A stretch of 64,000 nucleotides of DNA from Eleusine coracana subsp. coracana (GCA_032690845.1 CM064424.1:36593511-36657510), one strand, 5' to 3'; shown: positions 11,764 to 22,888, numbered from the stretch's first letter. A program made the numbers and translations. The notes: a model not told the origin generated them from the letters alone.

Positions 11764-12276
11764 ATGTCAGAGAAAGGGAAAGGGACACCGAGAGAGTTGG
11801 AGTCCCCTACAGACTTCAGTGATTGTGTCTCCAAGGCCGAGCTCACGAAGCTTCTTGCGGACCAGCGTACATTCATGGAAACGAAGTTTGCCGAGTTGAT
11901 GGGTCACATCAACACTGTTGTCCACCGCATTGAGGATGTGGAACGACGACCTCCACCTCAACGAGCTGCTGCTGATGATGATTTTGACCGTGATGTAGAC
12001 CGTCTTCACCGTAATCGACACCGTATGGGAGGTAATAACAATCGTGGTAATACTAATACTTTTGTTAAGCCCAAATTTAACATACCACCTTTTGCCGATA
12101 GTGCTAACCCTGAAGCATACCTAGATTGGGAACTTGCTGTTGAACAGAAATTTAATTCTCATTTAGTTCCTGCTAAGCATAGTGAGTTTACAGGTTTTGC
12201 TCTGTTTTGGTGGAATGATCTTTGCAATACTAATGCTGCTATACCTGCCACATGGTCTGTTTTGAACAACGCATGA
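11764..12276 (+). CDS. gag: Element N Gag, N-terminal part
   Basis: The first ATG of the frame is at 11764 (MSEKGKGTP); the frame is open a little upstream without another ATG. The protein has a charged N-terminal helix-like region (about residues 15-60), a basic Arg/Asn-rich stretch, then the Ty3/gypsy capsid start KPKFNIPPFADSANPEAYLD with WELAVEQKF following. Gag forms the cytoplasmic particle that packages element RNA. The frame ends at 12276, just after the conserved Trp of the capsid domain. The remaining capsid continues in another frame from about 12250, so a single-base deletion has probably split the gene near the T-run at 12257-12263. A programmed shift is possible but less likely. 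Confidence 0.8.
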   Translation: MSEKGKGTPRELESPTDFSDCVSKAELTKLLADQRTFMETKFAELMGHINTVVHRIEDVERRPPPQRAAADDDFDRDVDRLHRNRHRMGGNNNRGNTNTFVKPKFNIPPFADSANPEAYLDWELAVEQKFNSHLVPAKHSEFTGFALFWWNDLCNTNAAIPATWSVLNNA

Positions 12277-13892
12277 AATCTCGTTTTGTTCCTCCTTATT
12301 ACCAACGTGATGTACGTTTGGAATTACAATCTTTAACACAAGGTAGTAAAACAGTAGAGGAATATTATCAGGAATTGCTTATTGGTTTAGCACGTTGTGA
12401 TATACATGAAGATGATCTTGAAACTAGTGCTAGATTTTTTGGTGGTTTGAACCGTGATATCCAGAATATTGTTGACTATATAGAGTGGAATAGGTTCAGC
12501 CAATTGTATCATATTGCTCTTAAGGCTGAACGAGAAGTACAGGATCGCCTTCCACAACAATCTTGCAGGTCCAACACTGAGCAATATCTCCAGCAACACA
12601 CTAGAGTAGAGAACTTGAAGAGTCATGTTGCTAAGACACCAGCAACAACTTTTCCACTTGCGCCTACTTCTGCAGCGCAATCGTCTAGTGTGCAGCACCA
12701 ACACCAGAAGAAGGTTACTACTTCCGGTACTAGGAGTGGCTCCTCCACCACCATAATTTGCCACCGCTGCAAGGGCATGGGACATGTCATGAAGGATTGC
12801 CCTAGTCGTCGTGCTTTCATTGCTCGTATGCCTAACCTTGTTGCAGATTCAACGGAGGAGCAGGAGACTACCGCCATTGATTCTATTGCTGCCACCGCGG
12901 GCTTTCCTAGCCTCATTGTACAGCGTGTGTTGACCACTCGGGTGGGACAAGAGGAAGAACAACAACGCAACAATTTATTCTACATGTACCTCATTGTTGC
13001 GGACCGTCGTGTTCTCACCATCATTGATACTGGGAGTTGTAACAACTTGGTAAGTCCTGATTTGGTAAGCAAACTTGGCTTGACCACGCATGCACTACAT
13101 CAGCCCTACCACATCAAATGGTTCAACAATAGTGGTACGGCACAGGTAACTCGATCAGCACGCATACACTTTTCAGTAGGTTCTTATCAAGACTTTGCTG
13201 ATTTTCATGTTGTACCTATGCAAGCATGTTCGCTTTTATTAGGCCGTCCATGGGAATATGATATGGATGCTGCCCATCATGGTAGAACAAATACATATAC
13301 ATTCGTGCATAAGGACAGGAATATTACTTTGCATCCGTTATTGCCTGCTGATATTAGAAATCATTTTAAACTGCTTGCTAAAAATACTGAGAATAAACAT
13401 GATAACAAACAACTTTCTGATGTTAAACATAAGGCTATTCATTTAAAAGGAGGTGCTTTTCTTGCTATGACATCTACTGTTACTGATCTTTGTGATAATC
13501 ATGATGCACCTTGCTATACTATGCTTTGTCATGATATATCTTCTATTGATGGTCATGTATCTTGTACTTTGCATTCTGCTAGTACTAACCTTTTGGAGGA
13601 GATTGATGCTGAGATGGAGTCGAGGGCGACTCCAATTCAAGAAGGGGAGGATGATGAGGACATCACCATGCTGGATACGCGTATATCATGGCCTTCCCCA
13701 AGTTACAAGTCGTCACCAACTCGGTCGCCGCGTTCATCTCGGATTCAGCCGACACCCCTTCATGGTTTTGATGATATCTCCCACATCCGACGTCCAAACG
13801 AGGCGTTCTTTGATGCGTTGGAAAGAGGACGACGACGCCATCGTTTTGGTTCTTGTCCTAGCTTCAGAAGGGTCGTGAGTCATAATATGTGA
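12252..13892 (+). CDS. gag-pro: Element N Gag C-terminal part, zinc knuckle and protease, reading into the 3' LTR
   Basis: 546 codons. The order is: second half of the Ty3/gypsy capsid domain (RFVPPYY... LTQGSKTVEEYYQEL, about residues 10-100), a CCHC zinc knuckle CHRCKGMGHVMKDC at about residues 170-183, and an aspartic protease with catalytic motif DTGS at about residue 259 plus the later LLLGRPW. A C-terminal tail of ~79 residues follows, encoded across the purine tract and inside the 3' LTR, ending at 13892. The ATG at 12252 is only the first in this frame; the true start is most likely in the 11764 frame. No reverse transcriptase follows, since the LTR begins at 13652. Gag would bind and package RNA, and the protease would mature the particle. 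The tail has no domain I recognise. Confidence 0.85.
   Translation: MVCFEQRMKSRFVPPYYQRDVRLELQSLTQGSKTVEEYYQELLIGLARCDIHEDDLETSARFFGGLNRDIQNIVDYIEWNRFSQLYHIALKAEREVQDRLPQQSCRSNTEQYLQQHTRVENLKSHVAKTPATTFPLAPTSAAQSSSVQHQHQKKVTTSGTRSGSSTTIICHRCKGMGHVMKDCPSRRAFIARMPNLVADSTEEQETTAIDSIAATAGFPSLIVQRVLTTRVGQEEEQQRNNLFYMYLIVADRRVLTIIDTGSCNNLVSPDLVSKLGLTTHALHQPYHIKWFNNSGTAQVTRSARIHFSVGSYQDFADFHVVPMQACSLLLGRPWEYDMDAAHHGRTNTYTFVHKDRNITLHPLLPADIRNHFKLLAKNTENKHDNKQLSDVKHKAIHLKGGAFLAMTSTVTDLCDNHDAPCYTMLCHDISSIDGHVSCTLHSASTNLLEEIDAEMESRATPIQEGEDDEDITMLDTRISWPSPSYKSSPTRSPRSSRIQPTPLHGFDDISHIRRPNEAFFDALERGRRRHRFGSCPSFRRVVSHNM
13639..13651 (+). other. Polypurine tract of element N
   Basis: AAGAAGGGGAGGA directly abuts the 3' LTR start TGATGAGG. 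The tract is also coding: with the LTR start it is read as part of an acidic run ending GEDDEDIT. Confidence 0.85.
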
Positions 13893-14414
13893 CCATGACA
13901 AGGTGCTGTGCCACCTATTTTGGGCCAACTTGGCCATGTATCGTGTCGGGCCTTAAGCCCATGCTGTGGGCGCCCCACCTGGTCGCCCCCAACCCTAGGA
14001 CGTTCTTGTTTCCTACATAAACTCAGTAGCCGCCGTCTTTTAGTTTTGGGTTTTGTTTAGTTCAGTTTTCCAGAGAGAAACTTGATCGAATTATTGTAAC
14101 TGTGGCGACAAGTCCTTTTAAAGTAATCCAGGGCCCCTGTTCTTGTTCTACACCACTGTGGCAATTAGTCCTTTTGTGTTCAGAGCTTGAACCTTTTCTT
14201 GTGATTCGCTTCATCCATATTTGCAATTTCAGATTGCGTGTTTATCCTCTCTTGCTTGTGTTCTCGATTTCGCTTGCAGGAACAATCAAGTTGTACTTGG
14301 TGTAACGGTTGCGGGGTTGAATCTTGTCTGATTCAAGCCGGGTCATCGACGCCGAGTTCCCCAAATTCGAGTTTATCCCCTTACCTCTCGGAAGATCGGG
14401 CCATATCTACATCA
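13652..14414 (+). repeat. Element N 3' LTR
   Basis: Same length as the 5' LTR and about 5% different by eye, mostly transitions. It contains the stop codon of the gag-protease ORF at 13890-13892. The CTCTG after it is the right target duplication. Confidence 0.9.
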
Positions 14415-15820
14415 CTCTGTACTAGTGGGTACGCTATCACTAGACAACAGTGACTAAGACAGCCAGAACGTGGTGGATTACTAAAGGGACAGAAAGGGCT
14501 GTCACCACCTGCCACCTACCACACAGCCCGTGGGGACGAATGCAAATCCGGGTGGTGTTAACTTAGGCACCATGCCTACGCCTTCACTATATATTCTTCC
14601 GTTGATCGAGCAGAACACTAGTCGAGAAATAACCAAGTCTAAGTCTAAGAAAGAACTAAACATAATTAAATACTAGCTAGGAAACCTGTGAACTATGCAA
14701 CAATGTTTCTTCCTGATAATTGAAACTTGAGGAAATGACTAAATTAAAATAAATACTTGACAAGATATAAAGGGGAAAATAATTATATTGATAATGGATA
14801 AGTCTTACAAAGGAGAAAAGATGCAAGAGGACACATACCAAGACTCTGAGACGATTCCGGAATCCCGAACGATGCTCTCAATTAGACTCTAACTCCCGAC
14901 TAACTAACCTATTCTACATTGTGGCACAAGTAGTGGGAAATGAACTCCTTGATGTGTTGCTTGATTTGATCCCCTTCTTCTGTCAAATTCAACCTCTATT
15001 TGTAGATGGCGAAGGTACAGGGGGTATTTGTAGGTGGAGGAGGGTCGATTGGCCAAAGTCGGCACGCCGGGCGGCTAGGCATGCCGGGCGGCATGCACTG
15101 ACGGGCGGGAGCCTAGGCCGGGCGGCCATAGGATTGTGTCGGTTCCCGACCGACTTGTTTTGGTCGGCTCAGATATTGTTTTGATGGCGGTTGTTCGGTT
15201 GGTTCACGCCAATTTCTCCATTTTGGGGTCGGTATGAGTAATGGGCCTCATGGGCTGGCAACCTCCACTAGCCAACCTAGGCCGGGCGGTAGGCTAGGCC
15301 GAGTGGCATAAGGTGCCCGGCGGCAGGCCAGTCCAGCCGGCGGCCACGGCCAGGTGCCGACCCCCTCTAGGTCGCCCCTTGACTTCTCCCGGTTAGGCCT
15401 CTCATTGGCCATTTCTTCCTTAGTCGTATTTCATCATTCTTAATCCAGGACGAGAAAACACCCTCATGGTGAAGTGTTTTTGGAAAACCGGCCGGGTCGG
15501 ATGATCAGCCAGAAAAACGATCCCGGTTAACAAGCCGGGTGGCTGATTTCAGCTATTTATGACCTTGTCGGCTGGTTCCTGATTTCAGCCTGAAAACGAC
15601 CCTGTCGGCCGGTGAAAATGACTGTTTCACAGTCATGGTCGGCCGACGGGGTGTTTCTTCATATTTTTACACATTTTAGCTCTCTTATGCCTGCAAACAC
15701 ATATTTTACCAAAACTCATGGAACTTTATTAGTTTAAGCAAATATTTATTGAACTTTGGTCTTTATCTTGCATTTCCCGATCGGTTGGTGGCCGATTTTG
15801 GGTTTTACCAGCCGCCAACA

Positions 15821-17195
15821 AATCTCCTACTTGATCATGAGTCCAAAGTTTTTATAATGATGCATAAGATTGAAAATCTTCCCTCTTGGTGTAGTCTCCC
15901 ACTATGACTCTCATCTCTCAAAAAGTGTATTTCCTTACCAAGTGCTCACCCTACATTCTAAAAGCTTGGCTTGTTGGAGGGCACGTCTAGCATGCATATA
16001 TTGTTAAGTTCAGAGATGGTCCTAGCGAAGAGACTTTGCACTTCCTCATTCCAATCATTTGGAAATAATGTCCAGGGGAGTGGGAGAGAATGGACTCACG
16101 TGAAAGAGTAGGCTAGCACAATTGCAGAAGCCTTGGGTACAAATTAGTCCCAAAAGGCTGGATTTTTGTGCTAGAGTGAAAGGATGGTTCTTTATTCTGC
16201 TTGAAGATATTTCTGAACCTTGAATCTTGATGCCTTATATCCATGAGAGCTGATAAACTTTTCTTTCTTTGTTTCTTTTCTTTCTTTTCTTTCAGCTCTC
16301 ATGGTGTAGGAAGGCTAATTCAGTGGTTCAAATATTTTTGCAAACTTTTTTGGAGCATTCATTGGGGAGAACCAAAATCTTTCCTATAGGATCAAGGTTT
16401 CGCAAAAGGAAAAATTTTTGGCTCACATGCTTGGTGAAGTGGATGCTTGAATCCAAAGTGGAGACCACATAACCAAGCATGATTAATTGAGAACTCAAGG
16501 ATAACACGAAGGAAAATGATTGGCTTTGGAAGTGCATATCCATCATAAGAATTAAATTCTAACTAAACTCAATGCACACATAGATGGCATGAAAGTGGGT
16601 TTGCAATTAATATTTGGTCATGGTAGGAATTTTTCTATCATAGGGAAGATGTGCACCAAGTAGGGGGGTTTATTGCAGCATGGTTTTGAAAGAAATCATT
16701 GGACTCTAATCACAAGGAAATCATCCACTCATCCAAAACATGCCATATCATAAACTCCAACAACTAGACTTGGTGTTTAATAGCCATTTTGCACCCACTA
16801 GAACATAGAGGGACTAGTATTATCATCATGCCGATCTACCACCACCGACAAAAATGAGGAGTAGAGGTTGTAAACCTGAGACTCAAAGGGAGCTAATAGA
16901 GCAACTATTTATCATTTCCATAGGCAAGGTAGAGACTAAGTTCTCAATTTTATTCGAAAACAGGAAATCTTTTTGTTCTTTTTGGTTTTGCAAATTTTTA
17001 TGGTTTTCCTTGAAAGCTAAAATCTTTTTGGGTTTTCTTAAATTTTATTGAAACTGAAAATCTTTTTAGATTTTTCTTAAGGAGACAAAAAAACTCAACT
17101 AGAAAAAAGAGGGCGAGGGGTAGGATGAATGGCATACCTTGGTCTGGGTACTTCCCCAAGCTTAGGTCTTTGCAAGAGTTAAGCTTGGATGGCAT
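15821..17195 (-). other. Element A, second internal copy, region downstream of ORF1
   Basis: Homologous to 5525-6904 (AATCTCCTACTTGATCATGAG at the left end). Non-coding, with a CT-rich tract at 16262-16292. No pol-like ORF. Confidence 0.6.
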
Positions 17196-18772
17196 TCACT
17201 GTGGTGGTTGATACTCAATGTTGAAGTGGTCGAATAGTTGGTCCATCATGGAGATGTTTGTCTGAAGTTGTTCTGACGTTTGTTGCTACCATTCTTGTCC
17301 TTCCCTTATGGTTGTTTGTATTTCTTGAGTTTGCATGTTGGTCTCATAAGCGTTTGCAGCCAAGTATTGCATATCTTCTCCCAACTCCAAAAAGTTGTAT
17401 GATGTGAATCGGACAGAACAAGAAGTGCCAACACCTCCATGAGGTTGGTAGTAACTCCCCAACCCATAGGGATTAGAGGGTTCATAGTTGTCATTGGAGG
17501 AGGTAGTATAGGTGTTCGATGAACTCGCAAAACCAGGGAATTGTGGTTGTTGCCAATTATATTAGGAACCTCCCGATCCACCCGTTTGAGGAAAGTTCAT
17601 CGCGGTTTCGTGTTGTTGCTCTTCTTGACAGAGTTGTGTTCTTGTTCTTGTTCTTGGCCTATCTCCCACAACATTATGTCGTGCACACTGCACATAAGCT
17701 TGCAATCTGTACACAAAGTTCCTTTTACCGATAACAGTGAGATGGGGTTTAGGCAATTCAATTTTTGTTTCATACCACGGATAAAGCATGAAGTACCTAT
17801 TATTTTTCTCTCTCAACAAGTGTGCTTGCAAGAAATGATCTTATCCTAACAAAGGAGCGTTAGGGAGATGATCTATTCTAGCTCTACGGAGCGCACTGTC
17901 CTTTCTAGCAATTCTAGTGACAAAAGGGGTAAAAGTGATGGTCCTTGTTGCCTGAATGCTAAGGTGAGTCAATGGTTGAGGAGGAAAAATGTGGGGTTCA
18001 TTTTAATCTTTTTGACCACAACATGAAGATAGGCTTTATCCAAACTATTCACCAAACGTATGTCACTACGAGGAGTCAGGTAGTGAGTGATAAAACGGTG
18101 AATTATACGGAGCGATGGGTTATGAATGTCACTATTGCATTCCTGCCCCATAACTGGATTTCCTATCTTTGTCCAAAGTCCTTGTGGTGTGAAACCTTTA
18201 AGTTTATCTATGTCTATGGCAGCCTTATGGTCAAAACCAAGATAAGTGCTAATTTATTTTAAAGACCATTCATAAGTTTCACCTAAAACATGAAATTCAT
18301 AAAGAGTGCCATATTTGTTGGATTCATGGGCATGAACTTTCAAAGTGCAAAGAAATTCAATAGTAAGCCATTTAGAACTGTAATCATCGAGGCGATAGAA
18401 ATCATACCATCCGGCCGTGTTGAGCGCATAATCGAAATCAGCGAGGATGCCTATTCGCTCGAGGAAGTTGTGGTGGAACTTGCGCACGGACGTGAACTCC
18501 CTGTCTCGAAGGGCGGTGAACTTGCTTTGCTCGTCAAAGTCATTGATCACCATATTTTCTTCACTTTCCATGAACTTCTCGAATTCTTTGTCGTGCATAC
18601 TTGCTATCATTGGAGCCTCGGATATGGATATTGTTTCCGAGTGGTAACTTGGAGCATGCCCATATGACGCTCCTGAATGTTCAGCTTCTGAGTGCTCACT
18701 TGGTGTGTGCCTCCCACGGCTGGAGCTGTTGCTGCTGAACTTGGTGTAGAGGCCTCTCCAAATATTTGCCAT
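17196..18772 (-). pseudogene. Athila-type ORF1 pseudogene
   Basis: The ATG at 18770-18772 starts MANIWRGLYTK, two bases after an acceptor-like CCCTTTTGCAG. The frame is open to 18254. Its later part resembles the ATHILA ORF1 family: LRDREFTSVRKFHHNFLERI, a GW(Y)DF segment and LTIEFLCTL. Homology continues after stops and frameshifts (NPSLRIIHRFITHYLTPRSD near 18100), through an acidic/Gln-rich part near 17330-17400, to NIEYQPPQ and a stop at 17196-17198. The full relic is ~525 codons. ATHILA ORF1 is a Gag-region protein of Athila elements; its precise role is not known to me. The copy at 6905-6994 is the same gene with the middle deleted. Confidence 0.7.
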
Positions 18773-19117
18773 TCCTGCAAAAGGGTTACTTGGACACAAT
18801 ACCCTAAGGACAATGTGATAATAATGGTTAGCGGTTAGTCGTTTGGTTAGTAGTCCAAGTGTTAGTCATTCAAACGTGCAAGGGTGGCAACAAACTTGCT
18901 CTAGATGGTTTTATTGCATCACACTTTTATTCCAAAGTTCAAAGGGAACTTACTAGAGGGACTAGTGAAAAGAGAGAGAGGGTGTGCAAAGGGAGAGAGA
19001 TGTGAGGGAGAGAAGAAGTTTTCAGCTGAAGGAATTGTGGTGGAGAAATAAGTGAAAGGGCACCCGGTATTTATAGGCTCGAGGGGGTGCCTTGGAGCAA
19101 AACTTTTATGCCGGGCG
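18773..19117 (-). other. Element A second internal copy, ORF1 upstream region
   Basis: Homologous to about 6967-7315, including the conserved TATAAATA at 19068-19075 (minus). It is cut at 19117 where element C's LTR starts. No ORF. Confidence 0.6.
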
Positions 19118-22100
19118 TGTGACGCCTCTTCCTGGAGGATCGAGGTCCCGACGGTGCTGATAGCGCAGACACTTGATAATACAACATTGGTCCAAATTTA
19201 AGTTGAATATTACATGAATACAATGATTCAGAGTGCAGCGGAATAATACCAGTTCATGAATGTTTTGAAAACAGCGGAAGCGATAACGTTAAGGACTACG
19301 AGCTCGACGATACAACATAGTAATAGTTCATGCCTGAAGAACCATCACTCTAGCAACACACAACATCACTGCGGCGGCAAGTCGGACTCCCAGTGGGTAG
19401 TCCAACCCTCAGGGACCTGCATGTCCCAAGGCAGCACATCTACAGGCAACTCTAGTTCTTCATTACCTGAAAAACACAATGGCACAAAGCCTGAGTACTA
19501 ATTACATAGCAAGACTTACCCATCGGACACCTAGACATGCACAGGCTCTAATAGGTGGCTTGTTTGAAAGGACTCGCACTAAGCAACCTATTAGTTCTAT
19601 CAAGTTTTATTTGCCAATTTAATGGGTTGAACTGAAATGTATCTTTAGCGGCAATAATAAGATAATAGAACAATACACAAAGTAAGTACAACAGAAGAGT
19701 AGCAAAAATCATAATCAACAATAAACATCATAATCAATTTCCAAGTATCAAGTGCAACTACGTGATTGGCGCGGTGACCAAGCGGTACTCATTACTGCGA
19801 GGGACAGCAATTGCAATCGATTTACACCAGCTGGGAAAACCCGAGATGCATGACACATACGCTCCAATTATGGTCGTATATGGCAACCTTTCGCAAGAAA
19901 AGCACCTACACCTCAGCCCGGGTGTGGTGATGTCAAGTGGGCATGCCATTCTGCCAACAGTACTTTGTGGTCTGAACCGCCAACTCCAGCAGCAGGAGGG
20001 TCAATGACCAACGCACCTTAACTGTCCTCAATGCAAGTGACCTTTAATGCTACATCGGTTTACTAGTGCCCATAAGCTAGCATGCATTCGGTACTATTCA
20101 ATACTTGATCTAGGTACCGACCACGGACGGGTCCTAGGTTCGACAAGGGCTACCACAGCCAACACCCATGTGTTGCTGCAACCAACACATGCATTATCCC
20201 TACCCTATCATAATATAAAATAAACTTCTTTTAATAATTCCCGTTCCAGTGGTCAAGTTCATTTTGTAGTATTAATAATACCTTCTTAACGAGACTTGCC
20301 ATTACTAAGCATAGCATGACAATACCGATCCTACCAAGTTCTAAGACAATAGCATAGGTCATTTGGATATCATGCAAGGTGGGTTTCAATCAACTCCTAT
20401 GACCTAATGCAACAACAAGTATAGACACTAGTACTATTGTAAACTAGCAAGATTTGTAAGAAGGCGAATGCAACCTGGGGCTTGCCTGGATCAACACTAG
20501 TGTTAGCAACTTCTACTTCCTGCTCTTGAGGGTCAACGTCCTTCTGAAAATACTCTTCTTGCTCCTGGTTGTCATTGCCTATATGATAGAATGTTATTTA
20601 ACGGCATTAGCGAAATACCGTTGAATGCAATGACATGATGCATGCAAGCACATCGTGTTTTGATCAATTAAAAATTATTTTATGTTCTCGAAGCCATATG
20701 CTTCAGAGAAGGTGGGTTGTTAATTAAGATTTTAGGTATATATATTCTTTATGGAATTAAACAAGGTAACTAAGTGACATGGGCAATTAATTAATTAGCA
20801 AAACAAATTTATGTTTCTAGACATGTGTGATTTACTGTGTACAGAGGACCACATTACTCATTTTTGTGCCATGTGGCAAGGGTAGATTATTTACAGAATA
20901 ATTACTAGGATTAATCTAAGCAAAAACCCTAAATAAATTCCAGAGCATAATATAATTCATATTTTGCCAAACCAAAATTTGGGGTGGTAGATGTTCATGT
21001 GTTTACTTAGCATGCCAAAAATCAGGATTTAATTCCATTCCTAGAATTTCTGGTGAATTAATTGGTGTTTGGACAATTAAATGAATCAATAAAATTATAT
21101 GAACAGAGACATTGATTTGACATTTTACTAAATTAGAGTACCTCAGTGTGAATCTAACAAAATTTGTTTGAGCAAAAATGGGTTAGAATTCGATTTTACT
21201 ATGAGTTTTCAAAGTTAAAAGCATTTTCTGGCCTTTTCCTGGTGTTTCTGGTTTTATGGGCTGCCACGTAATCACCAGCTCACTGCCACGCAAGCGACAT
21301 GTCGGCGTCACATGGGCGACAACGAAGCTGCTAGCAGGCTTGCCGGAGCAGGGCGGCGCTCGGCCGGGAACTCGTTGCGCAGCTCTGCGCGGGGCAAACG
21401 CTCGCCACAGGGGTAGAGGACAAGCGCGTGAATCAAGGTAGAGGGGTTGGTGGGGTTTACGAGGTCAGAGGCTCACCGGGGAAGGGTCAGCGACAAGGAG
21501 CGGTGAAAGGTGACCTTTGATGATGTCACGTGTTGGATAGAGGGCACCAAATGAAACACCGTCTGTTCCTAAAGCTTCACGGGGACGAGGCGATTACTGG
21601 CAGCAAGATGGTTGGCGTCGAGGAGCACCGGAGCATAGAGCTCTCTGTGGAGGCGATGATGATCGGCCGAGAACAGGGCAATGGCAGGGAAAATTTGAGA
21701 ACGTCGGCTTCCTTGCGCAAGAATTCCAAGGAAAAACTGGTTAGGCGCGCTCCACAAAGGGTTGCGCACGAAGACAAGGAGAAAAGAGGTGGTGAGGCTC
21801 ACCAACGGCCGGGAATTTGGGCTACCGCTGATGGAGTTTGCCGGAGATTGATTTCCTGTGCCGGAGCAAATTCCGTCCGATTATCGATGGGAATGAGGCC
21901 TTAGCAAGGTGTGGGAGGGAGAAGGGAATGAGTACGCATTGGTTTGAGGTATCGGTGAGGTTCGGTGGCGATGGGTGAGCAGGGTAGCAAGGTCACGCTC
22001 AGGGCAGCAATGGCAAAGAATGGGGAGGGAGAAAAGGACCCGGAAGGATGTCTTAATGGCTGAGAGGGAATCCGGGGTGGGGTGGCTCGGGGTCTCGCTA

Positions 22101-22872
22101 GGTCAGCGCATCGAATTGTGTAGAAGAGGCGACGGTAGCGGCAGGGTGCACGGGTTGGGCGAGCGAGTAGGCAGCAGCCATGTCGGCAAGCAGAGCGGCC
22201 AAAATTGAAGATGGGGTGGCGTCCGTAGCTGGGGAAACGGGGAGAGAGGGAGAGCAGAGGGGACGGGGCGAACGTTGACGCCCTGTAGCAACGTGGAGTC
22301 CCGAGGGGGGAGGCAGGCGCGCTAGCGTGTGGCAGAGAGGCAGGCATCGACAGGGGGCTCTACGCCAGTGAGGAGGAAGAAGAAGGAGATCTCCCTCTTC
22401 GCCCCCCAAAGTTTTAGATCTTCACAACTAGGTCCCTGGCTTAGTTTAATTCAGTTTAAAATAGCTAGAAAATTTCAAAAATGGTAAAAATTGGTGTGCT
22501 GGCTATTTAAATAGTGGAGAACACTCTGGTGAAGTTTATTTGTGTTTTTCATAAAAATATTTTTTGAAATTCATAATTGCCTTAAATTGATGCTTAAGCA
22601 TTAATTAATTAATTGTGGCTTTTGCAATTTAGATTAAATGCTCAATAAATTCAAAATGTTCTAATTTACTGTTACCAAGTTGTTTAAGAAATTATTTGGC
22701 ATATGTTGGATTGAAATTTTTGGGTTGTTTCAATAACTTGATTGTAGGGTTTTTATTTGCCTAGAATTCATTTCATGCTATGCAATTCATGATTTGTGCT
22801 TAACATGCTATGCAATTCATGATTTGTGCTTAACATGCTTGTTAAACAGTGGTGAGATACCTGAGTGTCACA
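19118..22872 (-). repeat. Element C 3' LTR, 3.75 kb
   Basis: On the minus strand it starts TGTGACACTCAGG and ends GAAGAGGCGTCACA, with a perfect 6-bp terminal inverted repeat (TGTGAC/GTCACA). It contains a GC-rich block at about 21250-22410 with many overlapping chance ORFs on both strands. Outside that block it is AT-rich. A 40-bp direct repeat of ATGCTATGCAATTCATGATT-type sequence lies at about 22775-22835. Confidence 0.85.
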
Positions 22873-22888
22873 GCCCTTCCTCCTTAAA
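22873..22888 (-). other. Polypurine tract of element C
   Basis: The minus strand reads TTTAAGGAGGAAGGGC directly before the 3' LTR. Element B has the near-identical TTAAGGAGGCAGGGC. Confidence 0.75.

Larger units (their letters stand above)
9900..14414 (+). mobile_element. Element N: gag-protease-only Ty3/gypsy retrotransposon
   Basis: Two 763-bp LTRs (9900-10662 and 13652-14414) have the same ends, TGATG...CATCA. By eye they differ at about 41 positions, roughly 5%. Flanks are CTATG on the left and CTCTG on the right, a 5-bp target duplication with one mismatch. The homologous uninterrupted site in the left A LTR reads AGCCTCCGTACTAG. An initiator-Met-type primer site follows the 5' LTR and a purine tract precedes the 3' LTR. 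The internal region is only ~3 kb and encodes Gag and protease, with no reverse transcriptase, RNase H or integrase. It is therefore non-autonomous and would need enzymes supplied in trans. Confidence 0.9.
9363..15820 (-). repeat. Element A, right LTR (5' LTR), split by element N
   Basis: The LTR runs from 9363 to 15820. Without the nested element N and one 5-bp target duplication it is about 1.94 kb. The ends are TGAAATGCTT at left and GCCGCCAACA at right. The empty-site version of the N insertion point is seen in the left LTR at about 2755-2775. At 15820 the LTR joins internal sequence equivalent to 5525 onward, so the ~250 bp that should hold the polypurine tract is missing at this junction. 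Confidence 0.75.
2234..19117 (-). mobile_element. Athila-like Ty3/gypsy complex (element A)
   Basis: Read on the minus strand, this is an Athila-type LTR element. LTRs begin TGTTGGCGGC and are preceded by a purine-rich tract. The primer site at 9346-9362 is nearly complementary to the 3' end of plant tRNA-Asp. An ATHILA ORF1-like protein relic lies at 17196-18772. The order on the plus strand is LTR (2234-4083), short internal piece, partial LTR (4196-5271), internal region (5282-9362), LTR (9363-15820, carrying nested element N), then a second internal region (15821-19117). This LTR-internal-LTR-internal order is what unequal or illegitimate recombination between copies produces. No protease, reverse transcriptase or integrase remains. 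The complex stops where the LTR of element C begins at 19118. Confidence 0.75.

Noticed and set aside
18290..18667. 125-codon plus-strand ORF
   Set aside because: Antisense to the Athila ORF1 relic.
21530..22347. Several ORFs in the C LTR GC-rich block, similar to 48926-49546
   Set aside because: Both are copies of the same LTR. Similarity reflects LTR duplication, not a conserved gene, and frames differ.
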